Source: Azomonas agilis (lineage in GTDB: Bacteria; Pseudomonadota; Gammaproteobacteria; Pseudomonadales; Pseudomonadaceae). From it: a stretch of DNA of 64,000 nucleotides. The stretch's first letter is position 1; every line of letters begins with the position of its first letter. The DNA is taken from positions 1 through 64,000 of the forward strand of contig NZ_VLKG01000007.1 of the NCBI RefSeq assembly GCF_007830255.1, in the 5' to 3' direction. A model generated the notes under the pieces. The model saw only the letters and a list, made by a program, of their open reading frames with translations, ran no database searches and was not told where the DNA came from. Position numbers and translations under genes: made by a program. This document shows, piece by piece, positions 53,096 through 64,000 of this stretch.

Positions 53096-56000
53096 TTAGC
53101 GGTATTGCAAAGAGACGTTGCTGGGCCCGAACTGGTCACGTAATGCTTGCAACAAGGCATCTTGAGGTTCGATGTTCCAATCTTGACCTAATTGTAGAGT
53201 GGCTTGAGCCTCTTGTCCGGTGTAGTCGAGGGTAATAGGGCAAGAGCCTGAGTACTTTTGGCAGATTTGGGCCAGCCAATTTAGGATTTCTCCTTGTAGT
53301 TGGGTCTGCGTGACACGAATTTGCAGGCTTTCAGCTAAAGCTGTTCTGGCCTCTCCCAGACTTAATACCCGCTTAGTGCGCACGCGCAAAGCGCCTGAGA
53401 AGTCGTCATGGCTTACTTCGCCCTCTAAAACAACTAGGGTGTCAGTTTGTAACAAGGTATGAGAATTGGTAAAAGCCTCGGCGAATAAGGAGGCCTCAAT
53501 ACGCCCAGAGCGATCGTCCAGCGTAATAAAACCCATTTTCTCGCCCCGTTTGTTTTTCATCACCCGCAGATCAATGATTAAGCCGGCTACGGTCTGAGTA
53601 TCCCGAGCCGGGCGTAAATCTACGATGCGTTGTCGAGCAAAGCGGCGGACTTCACCCTCGTATTCATCAATGGGATGACCGGTTAGATAGAGACCGAGGG
53701 TATCTTTTTCGCCTTTTAGCCGTTCTTTAATGGATAAGGGACGCGTGTGATGGTGATTGGCATAGACATCAGCCGCTGCTTCGTTAAAGACACCCCCAAA
53801 CAAGTCCATATGACCGCTGTTTTGGGTGCGCGCATTTTGCTCAGCGGCCTGCACAGCCTCCTCTACAGCCGCTAACAACAGGGCACGGTTTTGGTTGATG
53901 CCGGCTTGATAGACCTTGGGATCATCCGAGTAATGCGGCCCAAGGCGATCCAGAGCACCACTGCGGATTAAGGCCTCAAGGGTGCGCTTGTTGATCTTTT
54001 TCAGATCCACACGACTGCAAAAATCAAATAAGTCTGTGAAAGGGCCAGCCGCCTGACGGCACTCCACGATGGCCTCTACCGGGCCTTCGCCCACACCCTT
54101 GATCGCGCCTAAGCCGTAAACAATGCGTCCTTCGTCGTCCACAGTGAAGCTGAACACCGAGTTATTGACGTCCGGAGCCACCAGCCGCAACTTCATGGTG
54201 CGGCATTCTTCGATCAGAGTGACGACCTTGTCGGTGTTGTGCATATCCGCTGACAACACCGCCGCCATAAAGGGCGCGGGGTAATGGGTTTTCAGCCAAG
54301 CCGTTTGGTAAGACACCAGACCATAGGCCGCCGAGTGCGACTTGTTAAAGCCGTAACCTGCGAACTTCTCCACCAAATCGAAGATATTACCCGCGAGATC
54401 GGCATCAATGTTGTTATTGGCACAGCCCTCAATAAAGCCACCGCGCTGCTTGGCCATTTCCTCGGGCTTTTTCTTACCCATGGCTCGACGCAGCATGTCC
54501 GCACCGCCGAGGGTATAACCGGCCATCACCTGCGCGATCTGCATCACCTGTTCTTGGTAGAGGATGATGCCGTAGGTGGGCTTAAGCACCGGCTCTAGAC
54601 CGGCGTATTGATAGTCGGGATGCGGGTAGGACAGCTCCGCACGGCCGTGTTTACGGTTGATAAAGTCATCCACCATGCCCGATTGCAGCGGGCCGGGCCG
54701 GAACAGGGCCACCAAAGCGATCAAATCTTCCAAACAGTCGGGTTTGAGCTTTTTAATCAGCTCTTTCATGCCCCGCGATTCAAGCTGGAACACGGCCGTG
54801 GTTTCCGCCCGTTGCAGCAGCTCGTAGGTCAGCTTGTCGTCCAGCGGAATGAAATCAATATTGACCGGATCAAGGTCTTTCTTAGCCCGCTCGCGGTTGA
54901 TGGTTTCCAGTGCCCATTTAATGATGGTCAGGGTACGCAAGCCGAGGAAGTCAAACTTCACCAATCCCGCAGCTTCAACATCATCTTTATCAAACTGAGT
55001 GACCAGTCCGCCGCCCTCTTCATCGCAGGCGACGGGGGAAAAGTCCGTAAGCTTGGTCGGAGCAATGACCACACCACCGGCATGCTTGCCAGTGCCACGG
55101 GTGATGCCTTCCAGTTGCAGGGCCATATCCCAAATTTCTTGGGCTTCCTCATCATTTTTGAGGAACTCCCGCAGCGGTTCTTCCTGCTCGAAGGCTTTCT
55201 CCAGTGTCATCCCTACTTCAAAGGGGATCATCTTCGACAACCGATCGGCCAAACCGTAGGATTTACCCTGTACCCGCGCCACATCGCGCACCACCGCTTT
55301 AGCAGCCATAGAGCCAAAGGTGATGATCTGGCTGACCGCATTGCGTCCGTACTTGTCGGCCACGTACTCAATCACCCGATCGCGGCCATCCATGCAAAAG
55401 TCCACGTCAAAGTCCGGCATGGACACCCGCTCAGGATTGAGGAAGCGCTCGAACAGCAGATCATAGGCCAGCGGATCAAGGTCGGTGATTTTCAGCGAGT
55501 AGGCTACTAAGGAGCCCGCACCCGAGCCCCGCCCCGGCCCTACAGGAACGTCGTTATTCTTGGCCCACTGGATAAAGTCCATCACGATCAGGAAGTAGCC
55601 GGGGAACCCCATCTGGATGATGGTATTTAGCTCAAACTCCAAGCGATCAATATAGATTTGACGCTTTGTTTCATAATCGGGCGAATCTTTGGACAGCAGC
55701 ACCAAAAGCCGCTCTTCCAAGCCCTCAAAGGACACCTGACGAAAATATTCATCAATGGTCATGCCTTCGGGAATAGGGAAATTAGGCAGGAAGTTTTTCC
55801 CCAACTGCACCACGATATTGCAGCGCTTGGCGATCTCTACGGTGTTTTCCAGCGCCTCTGGCAAATCAGCAAACAGCGCAGCCATTTCCTCCGGCGTTTT
55901 GAGGTATTGCTGATCGGAGTACAAACGCGGGCGACGCGGATCGCCCAAAGTGCGGCCCTCACCGATACACACACGGGTTTCGTGGGCCTCAAAATCAGAC

Positions 56001-56617
56001 TGTTTGAGAAAACGCACGTCATTGGTAGCCACCAAAGGCACCTGATGCTTGGTAGCTAAGGCTACAGCGGCATGGAGGTACTCCTCTTCTTGCGGGCGCT
56101 GAGTACGCTGTACTTCCAAGTAAAAGCGATCGCCAAATACGGCTAGCCACTCATTCAGCAAGGTAGCAGCCTTATCCTGATCCTCGGCCAATAAAGCTTG
56201 GCCAATTTCGCCTTCACGTGCACCGGATAGGGCAATTAGCCCCTCAGCCGCCTCTTTAACCCAAGAACGCTCAATGACCACGCGCTCATTTTGCTGCCCT
56301 TCAATCCAACCTCGGGAAATCAGTTCCGTCAGGTGACGATAGCCTTGGGGATTCATGGCCAGCAGGGTGATGCGTGATAAAGGGCTGTCCGGGCCAATAC
56401 CCGCCAACCAAAGATCAGCACCACAAATAGGCTTAATGCCCGCGCTCAGGGCTGCTTTGTAAAATTTAACTAAAGCGCAGAGGTTACTTTGATCTGTCAT
56501 GGCTATGGCGGGCATACCGGCGCTGGCCACAGCTTTCATCAAGGGTTTGACCCGTACCAGTCCATCAACCAGTGAAAACTCGGTATGCAGGCGTAGATGA
56601 ACGAAACGGGTGGTCAT
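53096..56617 (-). CDS. dnaE: DNA polymerase III alpha subunit
   Basis: This 1173-residue replicative polymerase catalytic subunit has the following order: N-terminal PHP domain (VHLRLHTEFSLVDGLVRV), polymerase core with the catalytic aspartates (MPDFDVDFCMDGRDRVIEY) and GRGSGAGSLVAYSL, fingers (GYGFNKSHSAAYGLVSYQTA), a helix-hairpin-helix region, an OB-fold (GFITLDDRSGRIEASLF) and a C-terminal tau-binding tail. The size is normal. It is transcribed away from the SCP2-like gene. Confidence 0.98.
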   Translation of the reverse strand: MTTRFVHLRLHTEFSLVDGLVRVKPLMKAVASAGMPAIAMTDQSNLCALVKFYKAALSAGIKPICGADLWLAGIGPDSPLSRITLLAMNPQGYRHLTELISRGWIEGQQNERVVIERSWVKEAAEGLIALSGAREGEIGQALLAEDQDKAATLLNEWLAVFGDRFYLEVQRTQRPQEEEYLHAAVALATKHQVPLVATNDVRFLKQSDFEAHETRVCIGEGRTLGDPRRPRLYSDQQYLKTPEEMAALFADLPEALENTVEIAKRCNIVVQLGKNFLPNFPIPEGMTIDEYFRQVSFEGLEERLLVLLSKDSPDYETKRQIYIDRLEFELNTIIQMGFPGYFLIVMDFIQWAKNNDVPVGPGRGSGAGSLVAYSLKITDLDPLAYDLLFERFLNPERVSMPDFDVDFCMDGRDRVIEYVADKYGRNAVSQIITFGSMAAKAVVRDVARVQGKSYGLADRLSKMIPFEVGMTLEKAFEQEEPLREFLKNDEEAQEIWDMALQLEGITRGTGKHAGGVVIAPTKLTDFSPVACDEEGGGLVTQFDKDDVEAAGLVKFDFLGLRTLTIIKWALETINRERAKKDLDPVNIDFIPLDDKLTYELLQRAETTAVFQLESRGMKELIKKLKPDCLEDLIALVALFRPGPLQSGMVDDFINRKHGRAELSYPHPDYQYAGLEPVLKPTYGIILYQEQVMQIAQVMAGYTLGGADMLRRAMGKKKPEEMAKQRGGFIEGCANNNIDADLAGNIFDLVEKFAGYGFNKSHSAAYGLVSYQTAWLKTHYPAPFMAAVLSADMHNTDKVVTLIEECRTMKLRLVAPDVNNSVFSFTVDDEGRIVYGLGAIKGVGEGPVEAIVECRQAAGPFTDLFDFCSRVDLKKINKRTLEALIRSGALDRLGPHYSDDPKVYQAGINQNRALLLAAVEEAVQAAEQNARTQNSGHMDLFGGVFNEAAADVYANHHHTRPLSIKERLKGEKDTLGLYLTGHPIDEYEGEVRRFARQRIVDLRPARDTQTVAGLIIDLRVMKNKRGEKMGFITLDDRSGRIEASLFAEAFTNSHTLLQTDTLVVLEGEVSHDDFSGALRVRTKRVLSLGEARTALAESLQIRVTQTQLQGEILNWLAQICQKYSGSCPITLDYTGQEAQATLQLGQDWNIEPQDALLQALRDQFGPSNVSLQYR

Positions 56618-56735
56618 GGTGAATCTCGGTTGCTCAGAAGAGGGGGAATTCTAACGGATTCGCTTAGGGATATGCCGTTGACAGCTTAGCCGCTCTACTC
56701 ATAACCTGCGGCAATCTTTAGAAAGGAATGATCTT

Positions 56736-57050
56736 ATGGCCAATGTTGCTGAAATCCTTCAATCCATGCAGTCCCGCTTTAATCCTAAAGCAGCCGCGGG
56801 CTTGGATCTGGTGTTTCAATTCAAAATCACGGATGCCGAAAACTACTATCTGGTGGTTAAAGAGGGTACTTGTGATCTGCAAGCGGGTGAGGCCGAACGC
56901 TGTGACGTTGCCTTGATTATGGATAAAGAAACCATTAAAGGGCTACTCTCTGGTGAGATTAGCGGCATGCAGGCCTTTATGTCTGGGCGTGTGCGCACCG
57001 AAGGCAATATGATGTTGGCTTTAAAGCTCAACGAGCTGTTTCCTAAGTAG
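56736..57050 (+). CDS. SCP2-like sterol-carrier domain protein
   Basis: This 104-residue protein consists of one SCP2 domain. The pattern is AAAGLDLVFQFKITDAENYYL, the middle DVALIMDKETIKGLLSGE, and MSGRVRTEGNMMLALKL near the end. Such single-domain proteins bind hydrophobic ligands; a bacterial function is not settled. AAGGA lies 8 nt before the ATG. It is divergent from dnaE and convergent with the small cysteine-cluster gene. Confidence 0.88.
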   Translation: MANVAEILQSMQSRFNPKAAAGLDLVFQFKITDAENYYLVVKEGTCDLQAGEAERCDVALIMDKETIKGLLSGEISGMQAFMSGRVRTEGNMMLALKLNELFPK

Positions 57051-57070
57051 TGATGCAGGCTACTCAGGGG

Positions 57071-57322
57071 TCAGGCGGTGGCTTCTTCTAACCAACTGAG
57101 TAGTTTTAACGCTTGCTCTGAGCTCGCTTGGCAGAGCGTTTCATCAGCTTGGAACGCTAGGCATACTGCGGGGCGTTCGGGCTTTCCAAACAAAAGGCAA
57201 AGGTTGTGCTCATCCAACTGGATGCAGCGTTGATTGGCTGGCTTCCCCAGCGGCATCTCTGGAATAGGAGAGCTAATGGAGGGAGCAATGCAGCAGGCAG
57301 CGCAGCCGGGACGACAATCCAT
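57071..57322 (-). CDS. YkgJ-family cysteine-cluster protein
   Basis: This 83-residue protein carries the metal-binding pattern CxxxCxxCC at the N-terminus (MDCRPGCAACCIAPS) with further cysteines at QRCIQL, NLCLLF and AVCLAF, spaced as in the YkgJ/UPF0153 zinc- or iron-binding group. Function is unknown. The family is often annotated as Fe-S or Zn-chelating. It is divergent from ppnP across 133 bp. Confidence 0.85.
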   Translation of the reverse strand: MDCRPGCAACCIAPSISSPIPEMPLGKPANQRCIQLDEHNLCLLFGKPERPAVCLAFQADETLCQASSEQALKLLSWLEEATA

Positions 57323-57455
57323 AATGCTTTGACTCTTTGGTTCTGAAAAAGCGGCGTATTATGGATGCAGCCGGATCGCGGGAAAAGCCTTTGCGAACCC
57401 TAAGTGCTTGGGCATACTGCGCGCCTCTTTTGCACGTCCCTTTGGAGCAAATCCC

Positions 57456-57737
57456 ATGTTTAATGTGAATGAATACTTTGACGGTAAGGTTAAGTCGATT
57501 GGCTTTGACTTAAAAGCCAGCCCAGCTACCATCGGGGTTATGGCACCCGGCGAGTATGAGTTTGGGACCAGTAAAAAAGAAATCATGCATATTATTGCTG
57601 GTGCTTTAGTGGTCAAATTGCCGGGCAGTGAGGTTTGGCAAAACTTTGAAGCAGGCAGTCAGTTTGAAGTTCCGGCCCATGCCAAGTTCCAGCTCAAGGT
57701 GGCTGTAGACACTGCTTATTTGTGTGAGTATCACTGA
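57456..57737 (+). CDS. ppnP: Pyrimidine/purine nucleoside phosphorylase PpnP
   Basis: This 93-residue cupin-like enzyme cleaves nucleosides with phosphate. The family pattern is [33 protein letters not shown] and [16 protein letters not shown]. The frame is open upstream, but the ATG at 57456 has GGAG 8 nt before it and the family N-terminus. It is convergent with the SRP RNA gene. Confidence 0.93.
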   Translation: MFNVNEYFDGKVKSIGFDLKASPATIGVMAPGEYEFGTSKKEIMHIIAGALVVKLPGSEVWQNFEAGSQFEVPAHAKFQLKVAVDTAYLCEYH

Positions 57738-57752
57738 TTAGCGAGTCTAATG

Positions 57753-57776
57753 AGGGGATCGTCGAGGAAGACGATT
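57753..57776. terminator. Stem-loop between ppnP and ffs
   Basis: GGGATCGTC (57753-57761) pairs with GACGATTCC (57768-57776) with one mismatch around a 6-nt loop. It lies 14 nt beyond the 3' end of the SRP RNA and 15 bp after ppnP, so it could end either transcript. No T-run is present on the minus strand. Confidence 0.4.
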
Positions 57777-57790
57777 CCTTTGCAGATGGA

Positions 57791-57902
57791 GGCGAACTCC
57801 ACCAGCCACACCCCGGCACACAATGTCACCGCTACGGCTGCTTCCTTCCGGACCTGACCGGGTTCACGGTTGATCGTTGCGAGGGGACCGGCGGAGCCCA
57901 CC
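57791..57902 (-). ncRNA. ffs: 4.5S RNA of the signal recognition particle
   Basis: The minus strand contains the diagnostic Ffh-binding domain GGTCAGGTCCGGAAGGAAGC, followed by the GTGCCGGGGTGTGGCTGG segment. The ends pair: the first 15 nt (GGTGGGCTCCGCCGG) are complementary to the last 15 (CTGGTGGAGTTCGCC) with G-U pairs, defining a mature RNA of about 112 nt. It forms the SRP with Ffh for co-translational membrane targeting. Confidence 0.96.
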
Positions 57903-57945
57903 ATAACAGGCAGGCACCCGGTAAAACCCAGATGCAAGGCTGCGC

Positions 57946-57973
57946 ATTGTACTGGCTTATGCGTAACTTACAA
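57946..57973 (-). promoter_or_regulatory. Candidate ffs promoter
   Basis: On the minus strand, TTGTAA (57973-57968) and TACAAT (57951-57946) are separated by 16 bp, followed by a GC-rich discriminator. A start here leaves a precursor leader of about 35-40 nt before the mature 4.5S 5' end, consistent with RNase P processing known for this RNA. An 8-bp inverted repeat (57950-57957 with 57978-57985) overlaps it and may end the ihfB transcript. Confidence 0.55.
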
Positions 57974-57996
57974 CCTTAGCCAGTAAATAAATTGTG

Positions 57997-58275
57997 TTAT
58001 TCGTTGACGCGATCGCGCAGCTCTTTACCGGGCTTAAAATGGGGCACATAACGACCCTCTAGCTCTACAGACTGGCCTGTTTTAGGATTGCGGCCTATAC
58101 GCGGAGCGCGGTAGTGCAGAGAGAAACTGCCAAAGCCCCGGATTTCAATACGCTCACCTGAAGCCAGTGATTGAGTCATTTGCTCCAGCATGGTTTTGAT
58201 GGCCAGCTCCACCTCTTTTGCCGAGAGCTGTTCCTGATGATTAACAATCCGCTCGATCAATTCCGACTTGGTCAT
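57997..58275 (-). CDS. ihfB: Integration host factor beta subunit
   Basis: This 92-residue DNA-bending subunit has the HU/IHF signature ([21 protein letters not shown]) and the beta-arm turn NPKTG. The N-terminus [10 protein letters not shown] matches IhfB more than HU or IhfA. AAGGA lies upstream of the ATG. It is monocistronic here, divergent from tilS and far from rpsA, its usual neighbour in gammaproteobacteria. Confidence 0.95.
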   Translation of the reverse strand: MTKSELIERIVNHQEQLSAKEVELAIKTMLEQMTQSLASGERIEIRGFGSFSLHYRAPRIGRNPKTGQSVELEGRYVPHFKPGKELRDRVNE

Positions 58276-58373
58276 GATTTTCCTTGCTTTTCAAACGGCT
58301 AGGTAACTTTTTAGGTAGTAGGGCTTTTAACATGCTGTGTAGATTTTGAACAGTCCAAACTAGGATTAATTCC

Positions 58374-59663
58374 ATGTCTTTACTGCAGTCTGTGCAGTTA
58401 GCCCTACAACCTTATCGGCAGGCTAAAGCTTGGTATCTTGCTTTGTCCGGTGGATTGGATTCTAGCGTCCTGCTACACATCTTGGCGCAGTTGCGCAAAG
58501 CAGAACCATTGCCTCCGCTGACAGCCATCCATGTACATCATGGCTTACAAAAAGTCGCTGATGATTGGCCTGCCCACTGCACCCAGTTTTGTGCGGCTTT
58601 GCAGGTGCCTTTGCGGCTGCGTTCAGTGCGCATTAATCAGCAGTCCAATCTTGAGGAAGCGGCGCGCCGGGCTCGTTATGAGGTATTCGAGCAGTTTTTG
58701 GGGCCAGAGGATGTTTTGCTGACGGCTCAGCATCAAGGAGATCAGGCTGAAACCCTGTTGTTCCGTTTGTTACGCGGGGCTGGTGTGCGTGGATTGGCGG
58801 CTATGCCTAGGGTGCGTCCTTTGGGTCAAGGGCGTTTGGTACGGCCTTTAATTTCCATTGAGCGTGCACAGCTTGAGGCCTATGCCCTTAAAGAAGGGCT
58901 GACTTGGGTTGAAGACCCCACCAATCAGCGACTGGATTTTTCTCGCAACTATCTGCGCCATTTTGTGTTGCCTGAATTACAGCGGCGCTGGCCAAAAGTG
59001 CAACTTAGTTTGGCGCGTACTGCTGAGCATATGGCTGAAGCTCAGGGGCTTTTGGATGAGTTAGCCCTTCAGGATTTGGCGGGTGTGCGTTCAAAACCTG
59101 AAGCACTGGCTTGGCTGCCTTTGCCTAGTTTGGCGCTCAAGCCTTTGGCTGATTTATCCGAGGCTCGGCAGCGTAACCTGCTGCGCTATTGGCTGGCTCC
59201 TTGGACTACTTTGCCTGATGCCGCTCACTGGGCGGGTTGGATTGGCGTGCGTGATGCAGCTTCAGACCGTCAACCTTTTTGGCGTTTAGCCCAGGGCGAT
59301 GTATTGCGTGCTGAAGGGCATATCTGGTGGTTGCCACACGCTTGGAAAAAATTTTCGGCGGCGGGTTTATCAAGTATTAAGGATTTGACAGAGGTGCAAC
59401 TTCTGGACAATGGAGTGCTCCAAGTGCAGGGTTTTGCAGGTGACACGAATGTGCGCATCGGTTATCGACAAGGCGGTGAGCGTTTGAAATATTCCGTTCA
59501 GGGCAGTTTTGAGCTGAAGCGTTTATTAAATCAATCGGGTATTCCAGCCTTTGTGCGCCCGCGTCTACCCTTGATGTTTCAGGGGGAGGAGGTGGTAGCA
59601 GTAGCTAATCTGTGGGCTCCGGCAGGATGTAACTTAAGATGGCAGCCTCCGGGTTTGAGCTAA
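58374..59663 (+). CDS. tilS: tRNA(Ile)-lysidine synthase
   Basis: This 429-residue ATP-pyrophosphatase converts C34 of the CAU isoleucine tRNA to lysidine. The PP-loop is LALSGGLDSSVLLH (about residues 23-36). Further blocks are TAIHVHHGLQ, LLTAQHQGDQAETLLFRLLRG and WVEDPTNQRLDFSRNYLR. C-terminal TilS domains follow. Its usual upstream neighbour accA is absent from this side because of the local rearrangement. Confidence 0.96.
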   Translation: MSLLQSVQLALQPYRQAKAWYLALSGGLDSSVLLHILAQLRKAEPLPPLTAIHVHHGLQKVADDWPAHCTQFCAALQVPLRLRSVRINQQSNLEEAARRARYEVFEQFLGPEDVLLTAQHQGDQAETLLFRLLRGAGVRGLAAMPRVRPLGQGRLVRPLISIERAQLEAYALKEGLTWVEDPTNQRLDFSRNYLRHFVLPELQRRWPKVQLSLARTAEHMAEAQGLLDELALQDLAGVRSKPEALAWLPLPSLALKPLADLSEARQRNLLRYWLAPWTTLPDAAHWAGWIGVRDAASDRQPFWRLAQGDVLRAEGHIWWLPHAWKKFSAAGLSSIKDLTEVQLLDNGVLQVQGFAGDTNVRIGYRQGGERLKYSVQGSFELKRLLNQSGIPAFVRPRLPLMFQGEEVVAVANLWAPAGCNLRWQPPGLS

Positions 59664-59787
59664 AAGAGCCTTTCCGGTACACTAGGTGCCCGTCTTAGGC
59701 AGGATCTGTTGTTTAGCAAATAGCGTTCCTGCATCTATACTTTTGTACCATAGCTCCATTATTTCCCCAGCGGTATCAGCCGCTTAA

Positions 59788-63610
<3,823 letters not shown>

Positions 63611-63631
63611 TTGACTAACGTGTTTGGCGCT

Positions 63632-63657
63632 GAGCTGCTCTGGTTTTGGGGCAGCTC
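63632..63657 (+). terminator. Stem-loop after eno
   Basis: GAGCTGC (63632-63638) and GCAGCTC (63651-63657) form a perfect 7-bp stem with a 12-nt loop in the 79-bp eno-ftsB gap. No T-run follows; partial termination or message stability are possible roles. Confidence 0.4.
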
Positions 63658-63689
63658 TGGCAAACTTCTGTGCTTGATGGGTGCCCTGA

Positions 63690-63971
63690 ATGCTGAAATC
63701 CCACTTCTGGCTGTTTCCCGCACTGATTCTATTGCTGGTCGGTTTACAGTTTCGCTTATGGGTAGGCGAGGGTAGTTTGGCGCAGGTGGTAGACTTGACC
63801 CAACAAATTTCTGAGCAGCAGGACGAAAACGAGCGCTTGCTGGAGCGTAATCGCTTGCTAGAAGCTGAGGTGATGGAGCTTAAGCAGGGGATGGAAACCG
63901 TGGAAGAGCGCGCTCGCCACGAGTTGGGCATGGTCAAGCAGGGCGAGACTCTGTATCAGATGACCGAGTGA
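63690..63971 (+). CDS. ftsB: Cell division protein FtsB
   Basis: This 93-residue bitopic protein has one membrane helix (about 5-24) followed by a coiled coil rich in E/L/N (LTQQISEQQDENERLLERN) and the conserved end EERARHELGMVKQGETLYQ. It forms the FtsQLB divisome complex. The position after eno and before ispD is standard. Confidence 0.95.
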   Translation: MLKSHFWLFPALILLLVGLQFRLWVGEGSLAQVVDLTQQISEQQDENERLLERNRLLEAEVMELKQGMETVEERARHELGMVKQGETLYQMTE

Positions 63972-64000
63972 GTAGCTTGTCTCAAATCCCTTCCTTTTGG
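63968..64000 (+). CDS. ispD: Start of ispD (partial, cut by the window end)
   Basis: A GTG at 63968 overlaps the ftsB stop by four bases (GTGA) and opens a frame reading VSSLSQIPSFW to the last base. Ending in FW fits the N-terminus of Pseudomonas-type 2-C-methyl-D-erythritol 4-phosphate cytidylyltransferase, and ispD is the expected neighbour. Only 11 codons are visible, so the call rests mainly on context. Confidence 0.6.
   Translation, partial: MSSLSQIPSFW

Overview
The window is a gammaproteobacterial chromosome segment. Its gene order closely follows the Pseudomonas arrangement (csdE-csdA, dapD-yffB, dapC-glnD-map // rpsB-tsf-pyrH-frr-uppS-cdsA-dxr-rseP-bamA-skp-lpxD-fabZ-lpxA-lpxB-rnhB ... 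tilS-pyrG-kdsA-eno-ftsB-ispD). Base composition is moderate (roughly 50% GC by eye), and an OprD-family porin and a DUF2790-type secreted protein are present. These point to Pseudomonadales/Oceanospirillales; the genus cannot be fixed from the sequence alone. No tRNA, rRNA, CRISPR array, prophage or integron was seen. One structural RNA, the 4.5S SRP RNA, is present.

Region 1 (1-8.1 kb), accessory and mostly minus strand: a complete IS5-family insertion sequence; a secreted protein with two pilus/secretin-N-like domains around a long Pro/Ala linker; a repeat-bearing outer-membrane lipoprotein with a peptidoglycan-binding domain; a Cache-type chemoreceptor; a DHA1 efflux transporter; and an AraC-family regulator.

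Region 2 (8.1-21.4 kb), plus strand: a nearly self-contained fatty-acid oxidation module. It holds a BktB-like thiolase, FadB, an acyl-CoA dehydrogenase, EtfB, EtfA, ETF-ubiquinone oxidoreductase, an AarC/ScpC/Cat1-type CoA-transferase, an OprD porin and a MaoC-like hydratase, followed by a SIMPL-domain protein. There is no acyl-CoA ligase, so activation is inferred to go through the CoA-transferase, which suggests short-chain acids. The regulator is divergent, and the shared intergenic region carries two near-identical direct repeats 95 bp apart, which are candidate AraC sites.

Region 3 (21.4-28.1 kb), minus strand: an HD-GYP response regulator, a large MHYT/PAS hybrid histidine kinase with receiver and Hpt domains, a YajD-type HNH protein and exonuclease VII large subunit.

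Region 4 (28.2-37.2 kb): a DUF2790-like secreted peptide, the csdA-csdE sulfur-mobilisation pair, lysine/DAP genes (dapD, dapC) with yffB, two unrecognised small proteins, glnD and map.

Region 5 (37.3-52.0 kb), plus strand: the classical translation / isoprenoid / envelope-biogenesis superoperon from rpsB to rnhB, with tight overlaps and recognisable intergenic hairpins.

Region 6 (52.0-64.0 kb): accA and dnaE lie on the minus strand, apparently inverted relative to the usual rnhB-dnaE-accA-tilS order. They are followed by small genes (SCP2-like, YkgJ-like, ppnP), ffs, ihfB away from rpsA, then tilS, pyrG-kdsA, eno, ftsB and the first codons of ispD.

The strongest candidates for under-described biology are the two-gene envelope pair at 1.0-3.3 kb, the AraC-linked acid-oxidation module, and the pair of tiny proteins at 31.7-32.1 kb. 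None of them can be claimed as a new system from sequence reading alone.
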